The notes beneath the pieces were generated by a model. The model had not been told where the DNA came from. It made no database searches and was given only the letters and a program-made list of their open reading frames with translations. A program made the position numbers and the translations under genes. A stretch of DNA of 56,755 bases from Bacteroides sp. (lineage in GTDB: Bacteria > Bacteroidota > Bacteroidia > Bacteroidales > Bacteroidaceae). Of this stretch, positions 35,200 through 44,945 are shown one piece after another. How positions within the stretch are numbered: the first letter of the stretch is position 1; every line of letters begins with the position of its first letter. The stretch lies in NCBI GenBank assembly GCA_023665805.1, contig JAMPDJ010000021.1, forward strand, positions 1 to 56,755, written 5' to 3'.

Positions 35200-35836
35200 A
35201 TCCAAAGTGTTTTTCGTCAGTGGCATAGACACGAACATAGGCAAGAGCTATGCCACCGGTTATCTGGCCCGCGAGTGGAACAAGGACGGGGTGCGCACCA
35301 TCACACAGAAGTTGGTACAGACAGGCAACACCGGCATGTCAGAGGACATAGAACTGCATCGCGGCATCATGGGCTGCGGTCTGTTGGATGCGGACCGCGA
35401 AGGGTTGACTATGCCGGAGATATTCACTTATCCCTGTTCTCCGCATCTTGCTGCGGAGATAGATCGCCGCACCATAGACTTTGACAAAATCAACCGTGCC
35501 ACGAAAATCCTGTCCGAGAGCTACGATGCCGTCCTGCTGGAGGGTGCGGGCGGACTGATGGTACCACTGACACGCGACCTGCTTACAATAGATTTCGTCG
35601 CTCGGCAAGGTTATCCGCTTATCCTTGTGACCTCAGGCCGATTGGGTAGCATCAATCATACATTGCTTAGCCTGGAGGCCATAGAGCGGCGCGGCATGCA
35701 GCTGCATTCGCTCATGTACAACCTTTATCCGGAATGCGAGGACCGGTTGATACAGGCAGACACATTGAATTACCTGCAAACTTATCTGCAACGGCATTTC
35801 CCCAATGCCCGGTTTGTTTCTGTTCCTTGCCTATGA
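35183..35836 (+). CDS. bioD: Dethiobiotin synthetase
   Basis: ATP-dependent ligase that closes the ureido ring of dethiobiotin from 7,8-diaminopelargonate and CO2. The P-loop VSGIDTNIGKSYATG is at about residues 12-26 (most relatives read GTDTxxGKT). Further matches are TITQKLVQTG, the VLLEGAGGLMVPL motif, and VTSGRLGSINHTLLS. The start could be the ATG at 35174, 35183 or 35192; all lie inside bioC. It closes the operon and is followed by a bidirectional terminator. Confidence 0.95.
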   Translation: MKTMIESKVFFVSGIDTNIGKSYATGYLAREWNKDGVRTITQKLVQTGNTGMSEDIELHRGIMGCGLLDADREGLTMPEIFTYPCSPHLAAEIDRRTIDFDKINRATKILSESYDAVLLEGAGGLMVPLTRDLLTIDFVARQGYPLILVTSGRLGSINHTLLSLEAIERRGMQLHSLMYNLYPECEDRLIQADTLNYLQTYLQRHFPNARFVSVPCL

Positions 35837-35876
35837 TTCTTTCATCCGCCATGGTCTTTGGCAGAGTACAAAACAT

Positions 35877-35932
35877 AGGACTGCATCCATGTGGCATGAT
35901 GTGCCGGGCTGGATGCAGTCCTGTCGTTTTGT
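35877..35932. terminator. Bidirectional terminator between bioD and the NlpE-like gene
   Basis: A 13-bp perfect stem (AGGACTGCATCCA, 35877-35889, with its complement at 35910-35922), extended inward by a GGCA/TGCC pair. An A-rich flank on the left and GTTTTGTTT on the right make it work in both directions for the convergent bioD and lipoprotein genes. Confidence 0.85.
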
Positions 35933-35959
35933 TTATCTGATGGAGTGGGGGGTATCTCC

Positions 35960-36430
35960 TTATTCGGTGCGTGTCAGGCTGTAGTTCAACTGCGTCTGTG
36001 GCTTCTCGAACTGGTCGTTGAGCAGGGTGAGCTTGTTTTCATCCTCGCGCAGGAAGTTGAACGTTTCTTTGCCATCCTCCGATATGCATTGCCATACCGT
36101 GGCGTTGTCGTCTTCAGGTATGCCGCGCAGTGTCATTCGCTTGCCTGTGTAGGTAAACGTTTTGTCCTTGCCGTCCTCTGCCTCCTTGTATGTGAGGGCA
36201 AGTGTGAATGTGCCGTCTCCGCTATGCTGGCAGCTGTGTATGGTGAGAACATACTCTATTCCCGGACCTGACGCGGCCGGCAGAAGTCCCTCATAGACAT
36301 GTGTTTCCATTTTTTCCAGTTCTTGGCTGGTCTCCTCGTTGGTAGCACCACACTTTGTATTGCTTGTGCCGGTGCATGATACGATTCCGGCCAACATGCA
36401 GAGTCCTGCAATAAGTGTTTTTGTTTTCAT
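35960..36430 (-). CDS. NlpE-like lipoprotein
   Basis: A 156-residue lipoprotein with signal KTKTLIAGLCMLAGIVSC and lipid Cys at 19. The mature part matches the NlpE N-terminal domain: YEGLLPAASGPGIEYVLTI, then LALTYKEAEDGK and YTGKRMTLRG. In enterobacteria NlpE senses envelope stress or surface contact and affects copper tolerance; in Bacteroidales the role is untested. The CxxC of E. coli NlpE is not evident. It stands alone between the terminator and the aldo/keto reductase gene. Confidence 0.75.
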   Translation of the reverse strand: MKTKTLIAGLCMLAGIVSCTGTSNTKCGATNEETSQELEKMETHVYEGLLPAASGPGIEYVLTIHSCQHSGDGTFTLALTYKEAEDGKDKTFTYTGKRMTLRGIPEDDNATVWQCISEDGKETFNFLREDENKLTLLNDQFEKPQTQLNYSLTRTE

Positions 36431-36477
36431 AGGCTTTCTGTTGTTTGGGATTCAACTGTATAGTAATATGTTTTTTG

Positions 36478-37434
36478 CTATCCATTCAGGATAGACTTGA
36501 TAAGTTCAAGTTCATCATCCGCGAACTCTGGAGTGTCGATAGCTTGAATGTTGGCTTTTAGTTGCTTGACTGATGAAGCTCCGATTATAACTGACGTGAC
36601 TCTTTTGTCGGTAAGAATCCATGCCAATGCCATTTGTGCCAATGACTGTCCGCGTAGGGCGGCAAGTTCATTCAATTGCCCTGCCTTGGATAACTTGTCT
36701 TGTGTTACCTGGGACTGTTTAAGGAATCCTGTGCTTTTGGCTGCCCGGCTGTCGGCAGGTATGCCATGCAGGTATTTGTCGGTAAGGATACCTTGGGCAA
36801 GGGGTGAAAATGCCGTGATGCCACTGCCGTTGGATGCGGCCAGTCCGAAGTTCTCCTTGGCTGACGCAGTGTCGAGCATCGAATAGCGATATTGGCTGAC
36901 AAGACAGGGAACGTTTGCCTCGGCAAGCAGCTTGTAAGCATATTCCTGCTGTGTGGGTGGATATTTGGATATGCCGGCATAAAGGGCCTTGCCGCTGCGA
37001 ACTATGTCTATCAGGGCCTGCATGGTTTCCTCTACCGGTGTCACGCCATCATACCGATGGCTGTAGAAGACATCAAAATAGTCGAGTCCCGTTCGCTTAA
37101 GGCTTGCGTTGCAAGATGCGATAAGGTTTTTGCGGGAGGAATTGTCTCCGTATACTCCGGGCCACATGTCGTGACCGGCCTTTGAAGAAATGAACAACTC
37201 GTCTCTATGAGCGTAGAGGTCGTCTTTCAGGACTGTGCCGAATGTCACTTCCGCGCTTCCCGGAGAAGGACCGTAGTTGTTGGCAATGTCAAAATGGCAC
37301 ACGCCGCTGTCAAAGGCTGTAAGTAGCATGTCTCTTGCTGTGCCAAAGTCGTCCACGTCGCCGAAATTGTGCCACAGCCCCAATGAAATGACAGGTAGCT
37401 TTATTCCGCTGTTTCCGCATATTCTATATTCCAT
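36478..37434 (-). CDS. Aldo/keto reductase, YghZ-like
   Basis: NADPH-dependent reductase with the TIM-barrel AKR fold. The 318-residue protein from the ATG at 37434 begins MEYRICGNSGIKLPVISLGLWHNFG. Catalytic residues are visible in CHFDIANNYG (Asp, Tyr), ISSKAG (Lys) and YSHRYDG (His). The C-terminus has SVIIGASSVKQLKAN for the cofactor phosphate. PGSAEVTFGTVL is characteristic of the E. coli YghZ group (L-glyceraldehyde 3-phosphate reductase). The substrate here is unproven. A TTG-led extension to 37473 overlaps its promoter. Confidence 0.9.
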   Translation of the reverse strand: MEYRICGNSGIKLPVISLGLWHNFGDVDDFGTARDMLLTAFDSGVCHFDIANNYGPSPGSAEVTFGTVLKDDLYAHRDELFISSKAGHDMWPGVYGDNSSRKNLIASCNASLKRTGLDYFDVFYSHRYDGVTPVEETMQALIDIVRSGKALYAGISKYPPTQQEYAYKLLAEANVPCLVSQYRYSMLDTASAKENFGLAASNGSGITAFSPLAQGILTDKYLHGIPADSRAAKSTGFLKQSQVTQDKLSKAGQLNELAALRGQSLAQMALAWILTDKRVTSVIIGASSVKQLKANIQAIDTPEFADDELELIKSILNG

Positions 37435-37470
37435 ACGGTACTTGATGTGAGGTGAAACGTCCGTCGGGTA

Positions 37471-37478
37471 CAAAGATA
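37471..37478 (-). promoter_or_regulatory. Promoter -7 element of the aldo/keto reductase gene
   Basis: The minus strand reads TATCTTTG, 37 bp before the chosen ATG, matching TAnnTTTG. Confidence 0.6.
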
Positions 37479-37796
37479 TGGAAAAATATCATTATGCCAA
37501 TGATTATTGTCTGTATTTGTGTGGTTGCGGTGGGCTTTGCATTCAATCGTGGAATCAATCGTCAAGTGCAGTCCATATATTATATAATAAGGTGTAATTT
37601 ACAGCGTGATTATATGCAATGCTAACATGCTTTGTCTTTGCTCGATTGTATGTTGTGTTTGTTTTTGTGTCTCCTTGGCGTCTTTGTTGGTTATGGCGCA
37701 CTATACCTGTTGTTAATAATTCTTAAATACAGTTCCGCAAGGAGGTTCGTTGCTTATTAAAGAGCGGATATGGACCTGTTTCTCGGAATTTTGTTG
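37479..37796. other. Intergenic region upstream of the str operon
   Basis: No gene is seen. The only notable item is an A/T-rich block, CATATATTATATAATAAGG at about 37574-37592, which closely resembles one near 3903-3921. Confidence 0.5.
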
Positions 37797-37804
37797 TACC
37801 TTTG
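37797..37804 (+). promoter_or_regulatory. Promoter -7 element of the rpsL operon
   Basis: TACCTTTG matches TAnnTTTG. The leader of about 65 nt contains a small hairpin (GGGCA 37815-37819 with TGCCC 37825-37829). Confidence 0.65.
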
Positions 37805-37878
37805 TGACCCGAATGGGCATATTGTGCCCTGCTTGTATCGTATATACATAATTTATATATAACTAAAAACAAAAGAAA

Positions 37879-38262
37879 ATGCCTACAATTCAACAATTGG
37901 TAAGAAAAGGCCGTGCTGTGATGGCAGACAAGAGCAAGAGCCCTGCTTTGGACTGCTGTCCTCAGCGTCGTGGCGTTTGCGTTCGTGTCTATACCACTAC
38001 GCCTAAGAAGCCTAACTCAGCTATGCGTAAGGTAGCTCGTGTACGTCTGACAAACACGAAAGAAGTTAACTGCTACATCCCTGGTGAGGGTCACAACTTG
38101 CAGGAACACAGCATTGTGCTGGTTCGTGGCGGTCGTGTGAAGGACCTTCCTGGCGTACGTTACCACGTTGTGCGCGGTACATTGGATACTGCGGGCGTGG
38201 CCAATCGTACCCAGCGTCGTTCAAAGTACGGTGCAAAGCGTCCTAAGGCTGCTAAGAAGTAA
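37879..38262 (+). CDS. rpsL: 30S ribosomal protein S12
   Basis: Small-subunit protein of the decoding centre, 127 residues. [13 protein letters not shown] and [11 protein letters not shown]...[11 protein letters not shown] are intact, including the Lys residues (43 and 88 in this chain) whose mutation gives streptomycin resistance elsewhere; here they are wild type. It is the first gene of the str operon. Confidence 0.98.
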   Translation: MPTIQQLVRKGRAVMADKSKSPALDCCPQRRGVCVRVYTTTPKKPNSAMRKVARVRLTNTKEVNCYIPGEGHNLQEHSIVLVRGGRVKDLPGVRYHVVRGTLDTAGVANRTQRRSKYGAKRPKAAKK

Positions 38263-38420
38263 TACTCCTTGGGGAGGACAGACGCTCCTCCTCTGGGAAT
38301 GAAGTACAATTAAGAACAAACGTTTTGGTGTTGCAGTCCGTGTCCTGAGTAAATCCTGCGGCGGCAGGAATTGAAGCAAGAAGTACAAGATGCAAACCTG
38401 AACACAAAACACACAAAGAA
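38263..38420 (+). promoter_or_regulatory. rpsL-rpsG spacer with hairpins, possible S7 control site
   Basis: A 158-bp gap in an otherwise tight operon. It holds GAGGA/TCCTC (38274-38278 and 38286-38290) and TCCTGC/GCAGGA (38354-38359 and 38364-38369) hairpins. In E. coli the equivalent gap is where S7 binds its own mRNA; the same role here is inference. Confidence 0.4.
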
Positions 38421-38897
38421 ATGCGTAAAGCTAAACCTAAAAAGAGAATTATCCTTCCGGATCCCAAGTTCGGTGACGTGAAGGTGTCAAAGTTTGTTAA
38501 TCACCTGATGTATGACGGCAAGAAGAGCATTTCATACGACATCTTCTACAAAGCTCTCGAAATCGTAGCAAGCAAGATGCAAAGCGAGGAGAAGCCAGCG
38601 TTGCAGATTTGGAAAGAGGCTTTGGACAAGATTACTCCCCAGGTGGAGGTGAAGAGCCGCCGTATCGGTGGTGCTACTTTCCAGGTTCCCACTGAGGTGC
38701 GTCCCGAGCGTAAGGAAAGTGTCAGCATGAAGAACATGATCCTGTTTGCCCGCAAGCGTGGCGGTAAGACCATGGCTGATAAGCTGGCTGCCGAGATTCA
38801 GGATGCCTACAACGAACAGGGAGGTGCTTTCAAGCGTAAGGAGGATATGCACCGTATGGCAGAGGCCAACCGTGCTTTCGCTCATTTCCGTTTCTAA
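38421..38897 (+). CDS. rpsG: 30S ribosomal protein S7
   Basis: Primary 16S rRNA-binding protein of the small-subunit head, 158 residues. The sequence has the family's [24 protein letters not shown] and [17 protein letters not shown] segments and the C-terminal [13 protein letters not shown]. Normal length. Confidence 0.98.
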   Translation: MRKAKPKKRIILPDPKFGDVKVSKFVNHLMYDGKKSISYDIFYKALEIVASKMQSEEKPALQIWKEALDKITPQVEVKSRRIGGATFQVPTEVRPERKESVSMKNMILFARKRGGKTMADKLAAEIQDAYNEQGGAFKRKEDMHRMAEANRAFAHFRF

Positions 38898-38932
38898 TAC
38901 AAGTCCATCACTAATATACATTATACGACACA

Positions 38933-41050
38933 ATGGCAAAGCAAGATCTGCATTTGACTCGTAACTTCGGTATCATGGCTCACATCGATGCCGGTAAGAC
39001 GACTACCAGTGAGCGTATCCTGTTCTATACAGGTAAGACTCATAAGATCGGTGAAACCCATGACGGTTCCGCTACCATGGACTGGATGGCTCAGGAGCAG
39101 GAGCGCGGTATCACCATTACTTCTGCTGCTACCACTGCTTATTGGACTTGGAACGGAAACAAGTATAAGTTCAATCTGATTGATACTCCGGGACACGTGG
39201 ACTTTACCGCTGAGGTAGAGCGTTCTTTGCGTGTATTGGACGGTGCCGTGGCTACCTACTGTGCTGTGGGCGGCGTTGAGCCTCAGTCCGAGACTGTATG
39301 GCGCCAGGCCGACAAGTACAATGTTCCTCGTATCGGTTATGTGAATAAGATGGACCGCTCTGGTGCCGACTTCTTTGAAGTTGTTCGCCAGATGAAGGAG
39401 GTTCTCGGTGCTAAACCTTGTGTTGTCGCTGTGCCCATAGGTGCAGAGGAGACTTTCAAGGGTATCGTTGACCTTATCAAGATGAAGGCTATCTTCTGGC
39501 ATGATGAGACTATGGGTGCCGAGTACAGCGTTGAAGATATTCCGGCTGATATGCTTGCCGAATGCGAAGAGTGGCGTGGCAAAATGATTGAGCTGGCTGC
39601 TGAGCAGGACGATTCTTTGCTGGAGAAGTATTTCGAGGATCCGGACAGCCTCACCGAGGAGGAAATCGTGGCTGCCATCCGTAAGGGTACTCTCAGTCTG
39701 GATATTGTTCCTATGACATGTGGTTCTTCATTCAAGAACAAGGGTGTGCAGACGTTGCTTGACTATGTTTGCATGTTCCTGCCTTCTCCGTTGGATACTC
39801 CCAATATCGTCGGCACCAATCCGGATACCGGTGAAGAAGAGGATCGTAAGCCCAGCGAGGATGAGAAGACTTCTGCCTTGGCATTCAAGATTGCCACTGA
39901 CCCCTATGTTGGTCGTTTGACTTTCTTCCGCGTATATTCCGGCAAGGTGGACGCCGGTTCTTATATCTACAATGTTCGTTCAGGCAAGAAGGAGCGTGTG
40001 AGCCGTCTGTTCCAGATGCACTCAAATACCCAGAATCCTGTCGACTGCATTGCTGCCGGTGATATAGGTGCCGGTGTTGGCTTTAAGGATATTCGCACTG
40101 GCGATACCTTGGCTGACGAGGATGCACCAATCGTACTGGAGTCCATGGACTTCCCCGATCCCGTTATTGGTATTGCTGTAGAACCCAAGACTCAGAAAGA
40201 TTTGGACAAGTTGAGCATGGGTCTGCAGAAACTGGCTGAGGAGGATCCCACATTCACCGTCAAGACCGATGAGCAGAGCGGGCAGACCGTTATTTCGGGC
40301 ATGGGTGAGTTGCACTTGGATATTATTATCGATCGCCTGAAGCGCGAGTTCAAGGTTGAGTGTAATCAGGGTAAGCCTCAGGTTAACTACAAGGAGGCTA
40401 TTACGACTACAGTTAACCATCGCGAGGTTTACAAAAAACAGTCTGGTGGTCGTGGTAAGTTCGCTGACATTATTGTTAACGTGGGTCCTCGCGATGAGGA
40501 TTATAACGAAACTCCCCTGCAGTTCGTCAACAGTGTTACCGGTGGTAATATTCCCAAGGAGTTCATCCCCAGCGTTCAGAAGGGCTTTGAGGCTGCCATG
40601 AAGAATGGCGTGCTTGGCGGTTTCCCCATGGACAGTTTGAAGGTGGAGTTGCTGGATGGTTCGTTCCACCCCGTTGACTCTGACCAGTTGTCCTTTGAAA
40701 TTGCCGCACAGATGGCATACAAGGCATGCTGTGCCAAGGCTAAGCCTGTACTGATGGAGCCCATCATGAAACTTGAGGTTGTTACTCCTGAAGAGAACAT
40801 GGGTGATGTTATCGGTGACCTTAACAAGCGTCGTGGCCAGGTAGAGGGTATGGATACTACTCGTACCGGTGCCCGTTTGGTAAAGGCTATGGTGCCTCTG
40901 GCAGAGATGTTCGGCTATGTTACGGCATTGCGTACTATCACTTCTGGCCGTGCCACAAGTTCTATGACCTATGATCATCATTCTCCTGTAAGTACGGGTG
41001 TTGCGAAGGCTGTGCTTGAGGAGATGAAGGGACGTGCGGATTTGCTGTAA
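38933..41050 (+). CDS. fusA: Elongation factor G
   Basis: Translocation GTPase of 705 residues. G motifs are visible: [15 protein letters not shown] (G1), [11 protein letters not shown] (G2), DTPGHVDF (G3), NKMDR (G4). Domain IV carries [13 protein letters not shown] and the C-terminus [18 protein letters not shown]. This is the canonical str-operon EF-G, 35 bp after rpsG. Confidence 0.98.
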   Translation: MAKQDLHLTRNFGIMAHIDAGKTTTSERILFYTGKTHKIGETHDGSATMDWMAQEQERGITITSAATTAYWTWNGNKYKFNLIDTPGHVDFTAEVERSLRVLDGAVATYCAVGGVEPQSETVWRQADKYNVPRIGYVNKMDRSGADFFEVVRQMKEVLGAKPCVVAVPIGAEETFKGIVDLIKMKAIFWHDETMGAEYSVEDIPADMLAECEEWRGKMIELAAEQDDSLLEKYFEDPDSLTEEEIVAAIRKGTLSLDIVPMTCGSSFKNKGVQTLLDYVCMFLPSPLDTPNIVGTNPDTGEEEDRKPSEDEKTSALAFKIATDPYVGRLTFFRVYSGKVDAGSYIYNVRSGKKERVSRLFQMHSNTQNPVDCIAAGDIGAGVGFKDIRTGDTLADEDAPIVLESMDFPDPVIGIAVEPKTQKDLDKLSMGLQKLAEEDPTFTVKTDEQSGQTVISGMGELHLDIIIDRLKREFKVECNQGKPQVNYKEAITTTVNHREVYKKQSGGRGKFADIIVNVGPRDEDYNETPLQFVNSVTGGNIPKEFIPSVQKGFEAAMKNGVLGGFPMDSLKVELLDGSFHPVDSDQLSFEIAAQMAYKACCAKAKPVLMEPIMKLEVVTPEENMGDVIGDLNKRRGQVEGMDTTRTGARLVKAMVPLAEMFGYVTALRTITSGRATSSMTYDHHSPVSTGVAKAVLEEMKGRADLL

Positions 41051-41091
41051 TGTCTCTGAGGTCGAATAGCATATAATAATTAAGGTGTGGG

Positions 41092-41123
41092 ACATCCGTT
41101 AGCAAACGACTCTTAACGGATGT
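41092..41123 (+). terminator. Hairpin between fusA and rpsJ
   Basis: Perfect 10-bp stem (ACATCCGTTA 41092-41101, TAACGGATGT 41114-41123) with a 12-nt loop. It is followed by only a short T run, so it may be a weak terminator, a processing site or a control element. Confidence 0.5.
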
Positions 41124-41159
41124 TTCACTTCTTGAACGAACAAATAACAATCAAAACTA

Positions 41160-41465
41160 ATGAGTCAGAAAATTCGTATCAAGCTCAAGAGCTACGACCA
41201 CATGCTTGTGGACAAGTCTGCCGAGAAAATCGTGAAGACTGTGAAGATTACCGGTGCTATCGTGTCTGGTCCTATTCCCCTGCCTACCCACAAGCGCATC
41301 TTTACTGTTAACCGTTCTACTTTCGTAAACAAGAAGAGCCGTGAACAATTCCAGTTGTCTGCATACAAGCGTCTTATTGACATCTATTCAAGCAATGAGA
41401 AGACTGTTGATGCCTTGATGAAACTTGAGTTGCCCAGTGGCGTAGAGGTTGAGATAAAGGTCTGA
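41160..41465 (+). CDS. rpsJ: 30S ribosomal protein S10 / NusE
   Basis: Ribosomal protein of 101 residues that also acts as antitermination factor Nus[25 protein letters not shown] and [17 protein letters not shown] are typical. In most bacteria it leads the S10 operon directly; here hairpins lie on both sides, so it may be expressed separately from rplC. Confidence 0.98.
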   Translation: MSQKIRIKLKSYDHMLVDKSAEKIVKTVKITGAIVSGPIPLPTHKRIFTVNRSTFVNKKSREQFQLSAYKRLIDIYSSNEKTVDALMKLELPSGVEVEIKV

Positions 41466-41490
41466 TATCCTTTATTGAGGATGTTTCATA

Positions 41491-41531
41491 ACATGGAGGC
41501 TCCCGTATAAATGTTGCGGGAGCCTCCATGT
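41491..41531 (+). terminator. Strong hairpin after rpsJ
   Basis: Perfect 15-bp stem (ACATGGAGGCTCCCG, 41491-41505, with its complement at 41517-41531; 11-nt loop), 25 bp after the rpsJ stop, followed 18 bp later by a T8 run. It should stop most transcription coming from fusA and rpsJ. Confidence 0.75.
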
Positions 41532-41639
41532 CATGTATGTACTTACCATTTTTTTTGTGTTTACAGGCGATTTGTGCATTATTGGTGTAAACAGGTATAT
41601 TATTTTGTGTAATTATTTGTGTGTTAAAGCAAAAATATG

Positions 41640-41811
41640 TATCTTTGCACACGAAAAAAGGAAGAATTTGCGCTGGCTATGGCTATCAATACTTCCGGGA
41701 GAACGCTGAGTGGAGGCGGTTCTCTTTTTGTGTGCCTGTTAGTATGGCTCACGGAGGAGGACGATAGAGAAAGATAAACTAATTAACAACACATTATTTA
41801 ATTAAACTGAA
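41640..41811 (+). promoter_or_regulatory. Promoter and long leader of the rplC operon
   Basis: TATCTTTG at 41640-41647 matches the -7 motif. The leader of about 155 nt contains a hairpin (GAGAAC 41699-41704 with GTTCTC 41719-41724, plus inner pairs) followed at once by TTTTTG. That is the form of an intrinsic attenuator. Autogenous control by a ribosomal protein such as L4 is plausible by analogy with E. coli, though the structure is not the same. Confidence 0.5.
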
Positions 41812-42429
41812 ATGCCAGGATTATTAGGAAAGAAAATCGGAATGACATCCGTTTTCAGTGCCGACGGTAAGAATGTTCCGTGCACTGTTATCGAAGTAGG
41901 TCCTTGCGTGGTTACTCAGATTAAGACCGTAGAAAAGGATGGCTATGACGCTGTTCAAATCGGTTATGAAGAGGCAAAAGAGAAGAATACCACTGCTCCT
42001 TTGCTCGGTCACTTCAAGAAGGCCGGTACCACTCCCAAGCGCCACTTGGCTGAATTTACAGGTTTTGAGGGCGAATTGAACCTTGGTGATTCTCTCACCG
42101 TGGATATGTTCTCGGATTGCACTTTCGTGGACATAGTGGGTACGTCCAAAGGTAAAGGTTTCCAGGGCGTTGTGAAGCGTCATGGTTTCGGTGGCGTAGG
42201 ACAGTCTACGCATGGTCAGGATGACCGTCTGCGTAAGCCCGGTTCAATCGGTGCATGTTCTTATCCCGCGAAGGTGTTCAAAGGTATGCGCATGGGCGGT
42301 CAAATGGGCAATGAGCGAGTTACGACTCATAACTTGCAGGTGTTAAAAGTGATTCCTGAGCACAACCTTCTGCTGATTAAGGGTAGTGTTCCCGGTTATA
42401 AAGGTTCAATTGTTAGCGTAGTTAAGTAA
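41812..42429 (+). CDS. rplC: 50S ribosomal protein L3
   Basis: Large-subunit assembly initiator, 205 residues. [15 protein letters not shown] and the loop [21 protein letters not shown] are characteristic; the N-terminal part and the long loop that reaches the peptidyl-transferase centre are intact. rplD starts 1 bp later. Confidence 0.98.
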   Translation: MPGLLGKKIGMTSVFSADGKNVPCTVIEVGPCVVTQIKTVEKDGYDAVQIGYEEAKEKNTTAPLLGHFKKAGTTPKRHLAEFTGFEGELNLGDSLTVDMFSDCTFVDIVGTSKGKGFQGVVKRHGFGGVGQSTHGQDDRLRKPGSIGACSYPAKVFKGMRMGGQMGNERVTTHNLQVLKVIPEHNLLLIKGSVPGYKGSIVSVVK

Positions 42430-42430
42430 G

Positions 42431-43060
42431 ATGGAAGCAAGTGTATTGAATATCAAAGGCCAGGATACAGGCCGCAAGGTAGTTCTCAATGATGCTATCT
42501 ATTCTATAGAGCCTAACGATCATGCTATTTATCTTGATGTCAAGCTGATTCTCGCCAATAAGCGTCAGGGCACTGCCAAGGCGAAGGAAAGAAGCGAGAT
42601 GAGCGGTTCTACTCGCAAGCTTGGTCGTCAGAAAGGTGGTGGCGGCGCACGTCGTGGCGATATCAATAGCCCCGTTCTTGTAGGCGGTGCACGTGTATTC
42701 GGTCCCAAGCCTCGTGATTACGGTTTCAAGTTGAACAAGAAAGTACGTCAGTTGGCTCGTTGCAGCGCCTTGGCTTATAAGGTTCGCGAGAACGCAATTA
42801 TTGTTGTCGAAGACTTCACTTTTGAGGCTCCTAAGACAAAGTCCATGATCGAAGTGTTAAGTAATCTTAATATATCGGGCAAAAAGACTCTTTTGGTAAC
42901 TTCTGTTGCTGATAAAGCGGTATATTTGTCTGCACGTAATATCCAGCGCGTTTCAACAATGTCTGCTGCAGGCTTGAATACCTATCAGGTTCTGAATGCG
43001 GATGTTATGGTTGTGACGGAAAGCGCATTGGGTGTTATTGATGGTAACCTCTCTAAGTAA
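42431..43060 (+). CDS. rplD: 50S ribosomal protein L4
   Basis: Large-subunit protein lining the exit tunnel, 209 residues. [19 protein letters not shown] (the tunnel loop) and [17 protein letters not shown] are conserved. In E. coli it also represses the S10 operon; the rplC leader here might be its target. Confidence 0.97.
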   Translation: MEASVLNIKGQDTGRKVVLNDAIYSIEPNDHAIYLDVKLILANKRQGTAKAKERSEMSGSTRKLGRQKGGGGARRGDINSPVLVGGARVFGPKPRDYGFKLNKKVRQLARCSALAYKVRENAIIVVEDFTFEAPKTKSMIEVLSNLNISGKKTLLVTSVADKAVYLSARNIQRVSTMSAAGLNTYQVLNADVMVVTESALGVIDGNLSK

Positions 43061-43078
43061 TAAGACGTCCTAATAACT

Positions 43079-43369
43079 ATGACATACATTATCAAACCTC
43101 TGGTCACTGAGAAGATGACCGGTATTACAGAGAAGCAGAATAAGTATGGCTTCGTGGTGCGTCCTGAGGCAAATAAAATCGAGTTGAAGAAGGAGATAGA
43201 GGCCCGTTACAATGTAACTGTTACCAATATCAATACTTGTGTATATGCAGGTAAGAGCAAGGCTCGTTATACCAAGGCTGGTCTGCTGAAGGGTCGTACA
43301 AACGCCTTTAAGAAGGCAATCGTTACTCTGAAGGAGGGCGATATGATTGATTTCTATAGCAATATTTAA
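43079..43369 (+). CDS. rplW: 50S ribosomal protein L23
   Basis: Protein of 96 residues at the tunnel exit and the docking point for trigger factor and SRP. IIKPLVTEKMT at the start and KYGFVVRPEANKIELKKEIE fit the family. It ends 6 bp before rplB. Confidence 0.96.
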   Translation: MTYIIKPLVTEKMTGITEKQNKYGFVVRPEANKIELKKEIEARYNVTVTNINTCVYAGKSKARYTKAGLLKGRTNAFKKAIVTLKEGDMIDFYSNI

Positions 43370-43375
43370 TAAGAG

Positions 43376-44203
43376 ATGGCAGTACGTAAATTTAAGCCCA
43401 CAACTCCGGGCCAAAGGCATAAGATTATAGGTACTTTCGAAGAGATTACTGCATCAGTACCTGAAAAGTCTCTCGTTTGTGGTAAGAAGTCTTCCGGTGG
43501 TCGTAACGCGACCGGTAAGATGACTGTTCGTTATATTGGCGGTGGTCACAAGAGGAAGTTTCGTTTTATCGACTTCAAGCGTGAGAAGGATGGCATTCCC
43601 GCAGTGGTAAAGACTATCGAGTATGATCCCAATCGTTCGGCTCGTATTGCTTTGCTGTTCTATGCTGACGGTGAAAAGCGTTATATCATCGCTCCAAATG
43701 GTTTGCAGGTAGGCGCAACATTGCTTAGCGGTGCAGAGGCTGCACCCGAGGTTGGTAATGCGCTTCCTTTGCAGAATATCCCAGTTGGTACTGTTATCCA
43801 TAATATAGAACTGCGTCCCGGTCAAGGTGGTATCTTGGTTCGCTCTGCAGGTAATTTCGCACAGTTGACTTCTCGTGAGGGACGTTACTGCGTTATCAAG
43901 TTGCCCTCTGGTGAGACGCGTCAGATTCTGAGCGCCTGCAAGGCTACTGTGGGTAGTGTAGGTAATAGCGACCATGCTTTGGAGAGTTCTGGTAAGGCTG
44001 GTCGTAGCCGTTGGCTGGGCAGACGTCCTCATAACCGTGGTGTTGTCATGAATCCTCATGATCATCCCATGGGTGGTGGTGAAGGTCGTCAGTCAGGTGG
44101 ACATCCCCGTTCACGTACTGGCTTGTATGCCAAGGGCAAGAAGACTCGCGCTCCTAAGAAGCAGTCCAACAAGTATATCATTGAGAGAGCCAACAAGAAG
44201 TAA
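43376..44203 (+). CDS. rplB: 50S ribosomal protein L2
   Basis: Large-subunit protein of 275 residues needed for subunit association and peptidyl transfer. [17 protein letters not shown] holds the essential His, and [20 protein letters not shown] is typical. Confidence 0.98.
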   Translation: MAVRKFKPTTPGQRHKIIGTFEEITASVPEKSLVCGKKSSGGRNATGKMTVRYIGGGHKRKFRFIDFKREKDGIPAVVKTIEYDPNRSARIALLFYADGEKRYIIAPNGLQVGATLLSGAEAAPEVGNALPLQNIPVGTVIHNIELRPGQGGILVRSAGNFAQLTSREGRYCVIKLPSGETRQILSACKATVGSVGNSDHALESSGKAGRSRWLGRRPHNRGVVMNPHDHPMGGGEGRQSGGHPRSRTGLYAKGKKTRAPKKQSNKYIIERANKK

Positions 44204-44229
44204 TCAACGGAAGTTAACAGCGTAATATT

Positions 44230-44499
44230 ATGAGTCGTTCATTAAAGAAAGGTCCCTATATCGAAGTTAATCTTGAGAAGAAGATACTTGCCATGAATGA
44301 GAGTGGCAAGAAAAACGTAGTCAAGACCTGGGCTCGTGCTTCTATGATCTCTCCTGATTTCGTAGGACATACTGTGGCCGTGCACAACGGTAATAAATTT
44401 ATTCCCGTTTACGTGACAGAGAACATGGTTGGTCACAAGTTGGGCGAATTTGCCCCAACACGCAAGTTCGGTGGCCACGGTGATAAGAAGAAGAAGTAA
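44230..44499 (+). CDS. rpsS: 30S ribosomal protein S19
   Basis: Small-subunit head protein of 89 residues: [18 protein letters not shown] at the start, [22 protein letters not shown], and [13 protein letters not shown]. Normal length. Confidence 0.97.
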   Translation: MSRSLKKGPYIEVNLEKKILAMNESGKKNVVKTWARASMISPDFVGHTVAVHNGNKFIPVYVTENMVGHKLGEFAPTRKFGGHGDKKKK

Positions 44500-44536
44500 A
44501 CGGAACCAACAACTGGATAAATAAAGAATAAGAATA

Positions 44537-44932
44537 ATGGGAAAAAGAAAAAGATTAGCTGCTGACGCTAGAAAGGAAGCACGCAAGGCCCAGAGTTTTG
44601 CCAAGTTGCAAAACGTTCCTTCTTCTCCCCGCAAGATGAGATACGTTGTTGATCTGGTTCGCGGAATGGAAGTAAACAGAGCCTTGGCTACATTGAGGTT
44701 CTGTGCCAAGGCTGCTAGTGCGGATGTGGAGAAATTGCTCCGTTCTGCTATTGCAAACTGGGAGCAGAAGAATGATCGCAAAGCAGAGAATGGAGAACTA
44801 TATATCTCTAAGATTTTTGTGAATGAGGGCGCAACTCTCAAGCGTATGAGACCTGCTCCTCAAGGTCGTGGATACAGAATCCGTAAGCGTTCTAACCACA
44901 TCACCTTGTTCGTTGACACTAAGAAAGATTAA
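44537..44932 (+). CDS. rplV: 50S ribosomal protein L22
   Basis: Exit-tunnel protein of 131 residues. [17 protein letters not shown] and [22 protein letters not shown] (with the tunnel hairpin) are conserved. No macrolide-type duplication is seen in the loop. Confidence 0.96.
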   Translation: MGKRKRLAADARKEARKAQSFAKLQNVPSSPRKMRYVVDLVRGMEVNRALATLRFCAKAASADVEKLLRSAIANWEQKNDRKAENGELYISKIFVNEGATLKRMRPAPQGRGYRIRKRSNHITLFVDTKKD

Positions 44933-44945
44933 TTAGAAAAGAAAC

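Noticed and set aside
40022..41095. 357-codon frame antisense to fusA
   Set aside because: Shadow of the EF-G gene with no domain features.
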